A stretch of DNA of 10,469 nucleotides, taken from the NCBI GenBank assembly GCA_964645985.1, contig CAZYCC010000052.1, forward strand, positions 1-10,469, read 5' to 3'. Below are positions 4,354 to 10,469 of the stretch, in pieces. This DNA is from CAZYCC01 sp964645985 (lineage in GTDB: Bacteria > Bacillota > Clostridia > Oscillospirales > CAG-272). The position numbers were made by a program, and so were the translations under genes. Every line of letters starts with the position of its first letter. Positions within the stretch are counted from its first letter, which is position 1. The notes beneath the pieces were generated by a model. That model was not told the origin of the DNA and made no database searches. It saw nothing but the letters and a program-made list of their open reading frames with translations.

Positions 4354-6597
4354 TCCCCCGATAGCGAGCAGGCCCTGCTCGCCGAACCCCCGGGGATGAC
4401 GGTGACCTCGCCGAACCCCGCGCCGGTCGAGGAGGGGGAGGCGAGCTTCACAGTCGAGCTTGCGCCCGGCTACCGCTTCTCAAATGACGCGGGCGCGCTG
4501 ATCTCGCCTGTCAAGACATCGGAGGAGAGCGGCGCGCAAAAATTTCGTCTCACATTTCGCACGATTTCAGGAGACAGCTATTTTCCGGTGCTCTCCCACC
4601 CCGTCACCCTAAAACTCGCCGAAAACGAGGGGGGAATCCTTCACTTTGCCGAGGAGGACGAGGAGGGCGTGCACGAAAAGCGCGAGGCAGAAAAGACGGT
4701 TTATACCGATGAGACGGTCGTCCTTACAGGGCAGGCGATCGATGAAAAGCACTATTCCTTCTCGGGCGTATCGCAGGGCGAGCGGTTTTACCCCGCCGAT
4801 GAGGAGGGGGTCGTGCGCGGCGTTTTCGAGGAGGGAGGCGAACTGTCTGCGGTCCTGCTCGGGGTGGAGGTGGCGGCGCGCGTCGGGCGAACGCGTGGGG
4901 GGAGCGTCACCGAGGACGGCGAGGAGGGCTACGGCAATGACCCGGTGCGCTACGGGCAGACGCTGCACCTGCGCGCGCGGCCGATTGAGGGGGAGGCGAC
5001 TTTTTCCGGCTGGAGCCGCGGCGGGAGTCTCGAGGAGGGAGGGGAACTCGTCTCCAAATCGCCGAGCTACGATTTTGTATTGGGCGACAACAGCGAAATC
5101 TTTGCCAATTTTACTCCAATTGATGAATATACCGTGACCATCGCCGGGAGGTCCACCCCCCTCGGCAGCTACGGCGCCGGCAACACGGTCGAGCTGCCGC
5201 TCGATGACGGCAGCTTTTCCTCGCCCGGGAAAAGCGTCCTCGGCTTTCTTGAGAGCGGCGGCGCGCGCGGTGCGTCTGCCCCGCAGGTTCGCGGCGCGGA
5301 TGACCTTGCCGCGCTTCTCGCGCGCGATGATTTTCACGCGTTCGGCGCGCTCTTCGCGATGCCGGAGCACGACCTCACGCTCCTGCCGGTAGCGCTTCCC
5401 GAGAGCGACAGCGCCTATTTCACCTTCGAGGGCGGCCGCCTCACAGGCCTCACGGGGAGCGCGCGCGCCGATCGCCCCGACCTTTTGGTGATCCCCTCGC
5501 GAACTCCCGATGACACCGTTCTGAGCGAAATCTCGCGCGCCGCCCTGCGCGATCTCCCTTCCCTGCGCGCTCTCGTCCTGCCGCCGAGCGTGCGCACGGT
5601 GGGGGAGCGCGCGCTCGCGCTCTGCTCACAGCTTGAAACGCTCGTCCTGCCGGACACGCTCACCGCGCTTGACGCGACCGCGCTCGATGCCTGCCCAAAA
5701 CTCTCCCGCGTCCTTTTGCACGAGACGCTATCAAAGGTCTTTGACATCGACTTCGACTGCGCCCTCGCCGACAAATATGTGCATCTTCTTTCGAGCGAAA
5801 AATATAAAAAACGCCTGATTGTCGTGGGGGGGAGCGGCTGCGCGTACGGCTTTTGCTCGGGGATAATCGAGCGGGCCTACCCCGGCTATCGCGTGGTCAA
5901 TCTCGGCACCGCCGCGAACTACGGCCTGCGTCCGCTCCTCTTGATTCTCGAGCGGCGCGCCCGCGCGGGGGATGTTGTGCTGCTCTCGCCCGAGTACCGC
6001 GCGGATATGTACGGCTCCCCCGCCGAGGCGATGACGCTCTGGCAGGCGGTTGAGGTCAACCCCGACATTCTGCGGGACATCGACCTCACGCGCTGCCGCG
6101 AGATTTTGTCCTCCTTTACCGATTTTCTGGAGAGCAAGCGTTCATTTCTCTCCAAAGGTACCAAAAAGGTTAACAATATTGTGTACAGCCGCGCCTCCTT
6201 CGATGAGCACGGCGACCTCATCGCGCACCGCCCCTCGCACATTTCCGACTTTGAGAGCGCCCTGCCCGACCCCTCCATTTTGACCGACGAGGGTCTGGCG
6301 TTCCTCGCGGACAGCCTCGCCGCGCTTCGGCAAAAGGGGGCCGCCTGTCTATTCACCTACCCCCTGCTCTCGCGCCCGCCCGGCGCGGGAGATCACGCGA
6401 TCGCAGCGGCGGAGGAGGAGTTCAGCGCCGCTCTTCTAGGCGGTGTGGATGAGCAAAACCTGACAGTAATCTCGACCCTCGCGGACAGCATTCTCGACGC
6501 GGATTATTTCTACGACACGCGCTATCATGCGACCCTCGCCGGCGCCCGCGAGCACACCCGCCGCCTTGTGGAGGATTTGCGACAGTATTTGCCGTGA
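4354..6597 (+). CDS. 5'-partial surface-type protein: InlB-like repeats, BspA-type LRRs and a C-terminal SGNH-like domain
   Basis: The frame is open from the gap edge, so the ATG at 4396 is probably internal and a signal peptide may be lost. Numbering from that ATG (733 residues), residues 1-335 are beta-rich repeats. One is like the divergent InlB B-repeat (about 168-240, with ATFSGWS at 201-207 and SEIFANF at 233-239), followed by an EYTVTIAG unit from 243 that ends in FAMPEHDLTLLPV. Residues about 340-455 are BspA/LRR_5-type repeats, opening with FTFEGGRLTGLTG and including RALVLPPSVRTVGERAL and ETLVLPDTLTALDATAL. The last 270 residues resemble DltD-like SGNH proteins: VVGGSGCAYGF with Ser480, VVNLGTAANYG with Gly504, DVVLLSPEY, and YDTRYHAT with Asp707 and His711. 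A role in surface binding plus deacylation of a glycan or envelope polymer is inference. No LPXTG-like anchor follows the domain. The stop is four bases before a small terminator hairpin. Confidence 0.8.
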   Translation, partial: SPDSEQALLAEPPGMTVTSPNPAPVEEGEASFTVELAPGYRFSNDAGALISPVKTSEESGAQKFRLTFRTISGDSYFPVLSHPVTLKLAENEGGILHFAEEDEEGVHEKREAEKTVYTDETVVLTGQAIDEKHYSFSGVSQGERFYPADEEGVVRGVFEEGGELSAVLLGVEVAARVGRTRGGSVTEDGEEGYGNDPVRYGQTLHLRARPIEGEATFSGWSRGGSLEEGGELVSKSPSYDFVLGDNSEIFANFTPIDEYTVTIAGRSTPLGSYGAGNTVELPLDDGSFSSPGKSVLGFLESGGARGASAPQVRGADDLAALLARDDFHAFGALFAMPEHDLTLLPVALPESDSAYFTFEGGRLTGLTGSARADRPDLLVIPSRTPDDTVLSEISRAALRDLPSLRALVLPPSVRTVGERALALCSQLETLVLPDTLTALDATALDACPKLSRVLLHETLSKVFDIDFDCALADKYVHLLSSEKYKKRLIVVGGSGCAYGFCSGIIERAYPGYRVVNLGTAANYGLRPLLLILERRARAGDVVLLSPEYRADMYGSPAEAMTLWQAVEVNPDILRDIDLTRCREILSSFTDFLESKRSFLSKGTKKVNNIVYSRASFDEHGDLIAHRPSHISDFESALPDPSILTDEGLAFLADSLAALRQKGAACLFTYPLLSRPPGAGDHAIAAAEEEFSAALLGGVDEQNLTVISTLADSILDADYFYDTRYHATLAGAREHTRRLVEDLRQYLP

Positions 6598-6600
6598 GGC

Positions 6601-6622
6601 GGGCAGAGCGCGCTGCCCTTTT
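6601..6622 (+). terminator. Short factor-independent terminator after the LRR-SGNH gene
   Basis: GGGCAG (6601-6606) pairs perfectly with CTGCCC (6613-6618) around a six-base loop and is followed by TTTT (6619-6622). It begins three bases after the stop codon. The T-run is short, so termination may be incomplete and some read-through into purA is possible. Confidence 0.6.
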
Positions 6623-6644
6623 CGCGCGGGGCAAATGCCCCCTC

Positions 6645-6673
6645 TTGACACGCGAGCCCTCTTCTGCTATACT
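6645..6673 (+). promoter_or_regulatory. Sigma-70/SigA-type promoter of purA, with extended -10
   Basis: TTGACA (6645-6650) and TATACT (6668-6673) are separated by 17 bp, and TG at 6665-6666 gives an extended -10 (TGCTATACT). The predicted start near 6680 leaves a leader of only about 25 nt before the purA ATG. That leaves no room for a purine riboswitch, and no PurR-box-like palindrome is evident. Confidence 0.88.
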
Positions 6674-6704
6674 AAAAATTCGGGCTTTCGCTATTGGAGT
6701 GCTT

Positions 6705-7976
6705 ATGTTAACGGCTGTTGTGGGGATCAACTGGGGAGATGAGGGGAAGGGGCGGATGGTGGATTTGCTGTCCGAGGACTGCGACATCGTTGTGCGCTAT
6801 CAGGGCGGGAACAACGCGGGGCATACGGTTGTCAACGAGCGCGGCAAGTTCATTCTCAATCTGCTGCCCTCCGGCATTTTGCGCGAGGGAGTCACCTGCG
6901 TGATGGGGCCGGGGATGGTCATCGACATCGCCCACCTGCGCGGCGAGATGGCGCGCCTTGCCGAGGCGGGCGTGCGCATCACCCCCGACAACCTCAAAAT
7001 CAGCGACCGCGCGCATATCTGCCTGCCCTACCACGTTTCGCTCGACCGCCTCGAGGAGCAGCGGCTTGCCGCGCACAAGTTCGGCTCGACCGGGCGTGGC
7101 ATTTCGCCTGTCTACGGCGACAAATATATGAAGAAGGGCATCCGGATGGGCGACCTTCTGCACCCCGAATACTTAAAAGAGCGCCTTGCGGACATCGTTC
7201 CTTTCAAGTCCCTGACCATCGAGAGAATTTACGGCGGCGCGCCGGTGACCCCCGGCGAGATGGCGGAGTGGCTATCGCGCTACGGCGAGGAGCTGCGCCC
7301 CTTTATTACCGACACCGGCGCAACCCTCGATGAGGCCCTTTCCCGCGGGGAGCGCGTTATGCTCGAGGCGCAGCTCGGCGCGCTGCGCGACATCGATTTC
7401 GGCATTTATCCCTTCACCTCCTCCTCAAACACCATCGCCGCCTACGGTCCGATCGGCGCGGGCATTCCCGGACGAAAAATCGACCGCACAGTCGGCATTA
7501 TGAAGGCGTACAGCTCTTGCGTCGGCGAGGGGCCGTTCACCGTTGAGTGGGAGGGGGAGGACGCCGCCAAACTGCGCGAGGCGGGCGAGGAATACGGCGC
7601 GGCGACCGGCCGCCCGCGGCGCGTGGGGCCCTTTGACGCGGTGGCATCGCGCTACGGCGTGCGCGTGCAGGGCGCGGACGAGCTCGCGCTGACAAAGCTC
7701 GACGTGCTGTCATATCTTCCCGAAATTCCGATTTGCGTTGCGTACGAGGTGGACGGCGCACCCTCGCGCGATTTTCCCATGGGAGACGCGCTGCGCCGCG
7801 CGACCCCGGTGCTGCGCAAACTTCCCGGCTGGCAGTGCGACATCTCGGCGGTGCGCCGCTTCGAGGATCTGCCCCGCGAGGCGCGCGAGTATGTGCGCAC
7901 CATCGAGGACGAGGTGCGCTGCCCGATTCGCTACGTCTCAGTCGGCGCGCAAAGAGAGGCGTACCTGAAAAGATAA
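6705..7976 (+). CDS. purA: Adenylosuccinate synthetase
   Basis: PurA joins IMP and aspartate using GTP to form adenylosuccinate, the committed step to AMP in the cytoplasm. The protein has 423 residues, normal for the family. The GTP/Mg loop VVGINWGDEGKG (5-16) contains catalytic Asp12. GGNNAGHTV (34-42) contains catalytic His40. GSTGRGISPVYGDK (127-140) is the IMP-binding segment, and YPFTSSSNT and CVGEGPFTVE are further conserved blocks. The C-terminus has KLPGWQCDIS and the closing VSVGAQRE. Some positions differ from the E. coli form (GSTGRGIS rather than GTTGRGIG), as in a set of clostridial PurA proteins. The ATG at 6705 is chosen because GGAG (6696-6699) lies five bases upstream and the protein then starts directly at the conserved strand; the frame extends upstream but would overlap the promoter. 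It is monocistronic, with its own promoter and a strong terminator. Confidence 0.98.
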   Translation: MLTAVVGINWGDEGKGRMVDLLSEDCDIVVRYQGGNNAGHTVVNERGKFILNLLPSGILREGVTCVMGPGMVIDIAHLRGEMARLAEAGVRITPDNLKISDRAHICLPYHVSLDRLEEQRLAAHKFGSTGRGISPVYGDKYMKKGIRMGDLLHPEYLKERLADIVPFKSLTIERIYGGAPVTPGEMAEWLSRYGEELRPFITDTGATLDEALSRGERVMLEAQLGALRDIDFGIYPFTSSSNTIAAYGPIGAGIPGRKIDRTVGIMKAYSSCVGEGPFTVEWEGEDAAKLREAGEEYGAATGRPRRVGPFDAVASRYGVRVQGADELALTKLDVLSYLPEIPICVAYEVDGAPSRDFPMGDALRRATPVLRKLPGWQCDISAVRRFEDLPREAREYVRTIEDEVRCPIRYVSVGAQREAYLKR

Positions 7977-8019
7977 AGGCGCGCGCTCATGGAAAGCGCC
8001 GCCCATGCTCCGATAGTAA

Positions 8020-8045
8020 CCCCCGCCGCGCGTGGCGGGGGTTTT
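8020..8045 (+). terminator. Strong factor-independent terminator of purA
   Basis: CCCCCGCC (8020-8027) pairs perfectly over eight bases with GGCGGGGG (8034-8041) around a six-base loop, followed by TTTT (8042-8045). AA at 8018-8019 can extend the pairing into the T-run. It lies 43 nt after the purA stop. Confidence 0.88.
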
Positions 8046-8131
8046 CCATTTCGCGCGGGGCATACCGTGAAAGGCGTTTCCCCGCAAACGCCGCAGTGCA
8101 AAACCCACCCCTCGGGGGGGGGCGCATTTTG

Positions 8132-8153
8132 CCGCGCGAGAAGTCGCGGCGCG
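8132..8153. repeat. 22-bp exact direct repeat, first copy
   Basis: This stretch is identical to 8187-8208. Its core CGCGA-GAAG-TCGCG can form a five-pair hairpin. The copies are 55 bp apart, so two copies alone do not make an array. Confidence 0.85.
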
Positions 8154-8186
8154 GAAACTCGTCGCGCTCATCGGTGAGGGGTACCT

Positions 8187-8208
8187 CCGCGCGAGAAGTC
8201 GCGGCGCG
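8187..8208. repeat. 22-bp exact direct repeat, second copy
   Basis: Identical to 8132-8153, carrying the same CGCGA-GAAG-TCGCG core. The flanks differ (GAAAC after the first copy, AGCGG after the second), so the identity ends abruptly at the 22-bp unit. Confidence 0.85.
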
Positions 8209-8485
8209 AGCGGGGCCGCTTCCGCGCCGCACTTCGCGCTTTGTCGGGCAAACATCCCGCAGCACCGCCCCGGCACACCGCCGCGTTGCGGCCACCCCCG
8301 CGCGGTGCCGCATAAATCCCGACTGAAGACCCGGTTTTGACGATTGCGTTTTGGCTTTGCCGAAACGAATCGGCTTTGCCAAACCGAAATTCGCACCCCT
8401 TTCCCGCAAGACCCCGCGCGAGCAGGGGAGATCTTTCGCCGCCGCGCTCGTTCTTTCGCCCCGCGCGTCTCTCCTTCGAGATACT

Positions 8486-8575
8486 CCACCCCTCGGGGGG
8501 CGCGTTTTGCCGATCGGGCGTGGCAGCGCGAATACTCCGCCGCACTCATAGGAGTGGGGTTTTGCCGCGCTCTCG
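8486..8575. repeat. Diverged two-unit repeat cassette, copy 2
   Basis: CCACCCCTC (8486-8494) is followed by six G and CGCGTTTTGCCG (8501-8512), then AGCGCG and an ATACTCC joint (8532-8538). Next come the hairpin CACTC-ATAG-GAGTG (8543-8556), GGGGTTTTGCCGCGC and a CT-rich tail. The ATACTCC string also begins the first unit (8481-8487), so the two units within this copy are related to each other. Confidence 0.65.
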
Positions 8576-8650
8576 CTCTCTTTTCGCACTCCCCTCCCGG
8601 TGGGTGTCCTGCCGGGCGGCCCGCAGGGCGGGGAATTGCGCTCCCCCGCA

Positions 8651-8679
8651 TAACAAACCCCGCCCTCTCGGGCGGGGTT
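8651..8679 (-). terminator. Strong terminator of the acyl-CoA synthetase gene, possibly bidirectional
   Basis: AACCCCGCCC (8656-8665) and GGGCGGGGTT (8670-8679) pair perfectly over ten bases around a four-base loop. On the minus strand the stem is followed by a T-rich TTTGTTA, fitting a terminator 43 nt after the gene's stop. On the plus strand the stem is followed by TTGTT, so it could also stop transcripts leaking from purA. Confidence 0.85.
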
Positions 8680-8722
8680 GTTCGCGCTCTCGGGGCCTCC
8701 CTTTGCGGGGGAGGCTTCGCTT

Positions 8723-10363
8723 TTACTTGCTCGTTTCTTTTTCCACGAGGCGGTCGCCGCCGTACATGGCGCGCAGGGTGTTTTTCTGGATTTTGCCGGT
8801 CGCGTTGCGGGGAACCTCGTGGAAGATGATTTTGCGCGGGCGCTTGTAGCGCGGCAGGCCCTCGCAGAATTCCGCCATCTCCTCCTCGGTGCAACTCTCG
8901 CCCTCCTTGAGCTCGATGACCGCGGCGGCGATCTCGCCGAGCCGCTCATCGCGAATGCCGATCACCGCGACGTCCTTGACCTTGTCATTCGTGCGGATGA
9001 AGTCCTCGATTTGCACCGGGTAGAGGTTCTCACCTCCGGTGATGATGACGTCCTTTTTGCGGTCGACGAGGTAGATGAACCCGTCCTCGTCGGTGCGCGC
9101 CATATCGCCGGTCCAGAGCCACTGCCCGTGCAGAATCTCTGCCGTCGCCTCGGGATTTTTGTAGTAGCAGCGCATCACACCCGGCCCCTTGACCGCCAGC
9201 TCCCCGACCTCATTCGGCGCGCACTCGCTCCCGTCATCGGCAAGGACTCTCGCCTCCCAGAGGTAGCCCGCCTTGCCAATCGCGCCGACCTTCTCGATAT
9301 TCTCCACGCCGAGGTGCACGCACCCGGGCCCGATGGACTCGGATAGGCCATAGTTCGTGTCGTATTGATGGCTCGGGAAATGCTCCTTCCAGCGGCGGAT
9401 GAGAGAGGGCGGCACCGGCTGCGCGCCGATGTGCATCAGGCGCCACTGCGAGAGGCGGTAGTCTGCGGGGTTGAGCTCGCCCCGGTCGATTGCATCGAGG
9501 ATGTCCTGCGCCCACGGCACGAGCAGCCAGACGATGGTCGCCTTCTCCTCCGAGACCGCCTGCAAAATCCACTCGGGCTTGACCGCGCGCAGCAGCACCG
9601 CCTTCGACCCGGACAGCAGCGACCCGAACCAGTGCATTTTCGCGCCGGTGTGATAGAGCGGCGGGATACAGAGGAAGACGTCCTCGCGCGTCTGCCCGTG
9701 GTGCGCCTGCTCGGTGCGCGCCGAGCAGACGAGCGCCTTGTGCGCGTGGAGGATCGCCTTCGGAAAGCCTGTCGTCCCGCTCGAGAAGTAAATCGCGGCG
9801 TCGTCCTCGTCTGTGAGGACGACCGGCGGCGGCACATCCGAGCAGTAGTAGGCGGTTCTCGCGTAGTTGTCGGCAAAGGACGGCGTCTCGCTCGCCTCCC
9901 CGACAAAGAAGAAGTCCTCGACCTGCCGCAGGTCCGGCATAATCGCCTCAAGGCGCGAGATGAACTCCGGCCCGAAAACGAGCTTCGTCACGTCGGCCAG
10001 ATCCACACAGTAGCGAATCTCCTCTGCGTCGAAGCGGTAGTTCATCGGCACGGCGATCGCCCCGGTTTTGAGGATACCGAAATATATCGGCAGCCACTCA
10101 AGGCAGTTCATTAAAAGAATCGCGACCTTGTCGCCCTTCTTCACGCCGCGCGTGAAGAGCAGATTGGCAAAGCGGTTGGCGCGGCGATCAAAATCGCGCC
10201 AGGTCATCTCGCGGCGGTACTTGCCGCTCTCCGGTGTCTCGATGAGGTTGTACTCGCGCCATGTCACTTTGTTGTCGGGCGCGGACGCGGGATTGAGCTC
10301 GACGAGCGCGACGTCCTCCGGGTAGAGGCGCGCGTTGCGCTCTAGAAAATCGGTAATCGGCAT
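8723..10363 (-). CDS. Acyl-CoA synthetase, class I adenylate-forming (AMP-binding) enzyme
   Basis: This 546-residue enzyme should activate a carboxylic acid with ATP to an acyl-adenylate and transfer it to CoA in the cytoplasm. Core motifs are complete: the P-loop-like SSGTTGFPKA (194-203), NYGLSES (337-343), LWTGDMA (416-422), the hinge segment VDRKKDVIITGGENLYP (433-449), and PRNATGKIQK (518-527) with catalytic Lys524. Length and motifs fit medium/long-chain fatty-acid or aromatic-acid CoA ligases; no phosphopantetheine carrier domain is attached, and the substrate cannot be assigned. An N-terminal stretch (about 24-53) precedes the usual MTWRDFDRRANRFANLL segment and itself contains VTWREY. 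I believe such an extension occurs in some clostridial relatives. The ATG at 10361-10363 has no Shine-Dalgarno sequence, only a pyrimidine-rich leader. The gene is monocistronic with its own promoter and terminator. Confidence 0.93.
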   Translation of the reverse strand: MPITDFLERNARLYPEDVALVELNPASAPDNKVTWREYNLIETPESGKYRREMTWRDFDRRANRFANLLFTRGVKKGDKVAILLMNCLEWLPIYFGILKTGAIAVPMNYRFDAEEIRYCVDLADVTKLVFGPEFISRLEAIMPDLRQVEDFFFVGEASETPSFADNYARTAYYCSDVPPPVVLTDEDDAAIYFSSGTTGFPKAILHAHKALVCSARTEQAHHGQTREDVFLCIPPLYHTGAKMHWFGSLLSGSKAVLLRAVKPEWILQAVSEEKATIVWLLVPWAQDILDAIDRGELNPADYRLSQWRLMHIGAQPVPPSLIRRWKEHFPSHQYDTNYGLSESIGPGCVHLGVENIEKVGAIGKAGYLWEARVLADDGSECAPNEVGELAVKGPGVMRCYYKNPEATAEILHGQWLWTGDMARTDEDGFIYLVDRKKDVIITGGENLYPVQIEDFIRTNDKVKDVAVIGIRDERLGEIAAAVIELKEGESCTEEEMAEFCEGLPRYKRPRKIIFHEVPRNATGKIQKNTLRAMYGGDRLVEKETSK

Positions 10364-10410
10364 AGCAAAAAAGAGGGGATACCGCGGCGCGGCAAGGAAA
10401 ACACGCCTTC

Positions 10411-10439
10411 AGTGTACCACAGAACGAGCGTGATGTCAA
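10411..10439 (-). promoter_or_regulatory. Sigma-70/SigA-type promoter of the acyl-CoA synthetase gene, with extended -10
   Basis: Read on the minus strand, TTGACA (10439-10434) and TACACT (10416-10411) are separated by 17 bp, with TGG just before the -10 giving an extended -10. The predicted start near 10404 leaves a leader of about 40 nt. No FadR/FapR-like palindrome is obvious in the short sequence available. Confidence 0.87.
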
Positions 10440-10469
10440 GAGAAGCCGCCACTTCGCGCGCCGCGCCCT

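Larger units (their letters stand above)
8105..8210. repeat. Diverged two-unit repeat cassette, copy 1
   Basis: Unit 1 has CCACCCCTC followed by nine G, CGCATTTTGCCG, then GCGCG and an AAACTC joint. Unit 2 has AAACTC (8155-8160), hairpin CTCA-TCGG-TGAG (8167-8178), GGGGTA and CCGCGC. The same order of elements recurs at 8486-8575, where the second hairpin has a different sequence but still pairs perfectly. Alignment was by eye. Confidence 0.65.
7977..8722. other. 746-bp convergent intergenic region rich in repeats
   Basis: The region separates purA from the convergent acyl-CoA synthetase gene and carries a terminator for each. No gene is supported; long open frames on both strands give Arg/Pro-rich sequence without domains. 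It contains two diverged copies of a hairpin-bearing cassette (8105-8210 and 8486-8575), a 22-bp exact direct repeat inside the first, and two GGCTTTGCC copies (8353-8361 and 8372-8380). Other hairpins are at 8280-8292 (GCCGC/GCGGC), 8608-8627 (CCTGC/GCAGG) and 8695-8715 (GCCTCCC/GGGAGGC). Confidence 0.7.

Noticed and set aside
4609..5370. 253-codon minus-strand open frame inside the LRR-SGNH gene
   Set aside because: It is antisense to a frame with clear repeat and SGNH motifs, and shows no domain of its own.
6594..6704. N-terminal extension of purA
   Set aside because: The extra 37 codons run over the terminator and promoter, while ATG 6705 has an SD and matches the family N-terminus.
8105..8575. 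Possible CRISPR array
   Set aside because: The units are few and degenerate, spacing is irregular, and there are no uniform spacers and no cas genes.
7733..8949. Long open frames overlapping the purA 3' end, the convergent spacer and the acyl-CoA synthetase 3' end
   Set aside because: They are Arg/Pro-rich, cross terminators and repeats, and overlap confident genes in other frames.

Overview
The window looks like a piece of a high-GC member of the Bacillota, probably an uncultured clostridial lineage known from an assembled draft or metagenome. The evidence is the neighbouring pair trmK and nif3-like gene (the order seen in Bacillus subtilis as yqfN-yqfO), a stand-alone DUF1858 redox-disulfide protein, a BspA-type leucine-rich-repeat protein fused to an SGNH domain, a Firmicutes-like PurA, classic TTGACA/TATAAT promoters, and an exact 100-N scaffold gap at 4253-4352. 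The taxonomy is an inference from protein features only.

Layout, left to right. A textbook promoter (23-51) drives a 66-residue DUF1858 protein (118-318). About 700 bp without a convincing gene follows (319-1023). Then come trmK (1024-2058, tRNA A22 N1-methyltransferase, carrying two unusual in-frame low-complexity insertions), a 350-bp spacer, a Nif3-like dinuclear metal protein (2409-3230), and an SGNH/GDSL hydrolase (3350-4006). A pyrimidine-rich spacer runs into the gap. After the gap lies the 3' part of a large gene, 5'-truncated by the gap, encoding InlB-like repeats, BspA-type LRRs and an SGNH-like domain (4354-6597). It ends in a small hairpin terminator, followed at once by a consensus promoter and purA (6705-7976). 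purA and an acyl-CoA synthetase (8723-10363, minus strand) converge on a 746-bp spacer with a strong terminator at each side and a degenerate repeat family between them. The acyl-CoA synthetase has its own consensus promoter at the right edge (10411-10439).

The genes do not form one pathway. They cover tRNA modification (TrmK), metal-dependent housekeeping (Nif3-like), purine synthesis (PurA), acyl activation (acyl-CoA synthetase) and probable cell-surface or esterase functions (two SGNH proteins). Only three genes have promoters I can recognise, all with 17-bp spacers: the DUF1858 gene, purA and the acyl-CoA synthetase gene.

I see no defence system, prophage, CRISPR array, transposase, tRNA or rRNA. 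The most unusual material is non-coding or low-complexity: expanded C/T-rich spacers carrying a recurring ATTTACAA octamer, in-frame filler inside trmK, and diverged hairpin-bearing repeats between purA and the acyl-CoA synthetase gene. These may be genome-wide small repeats of this organism. That is the best candidate here for something undescribed, and it cannot be proven from one window.
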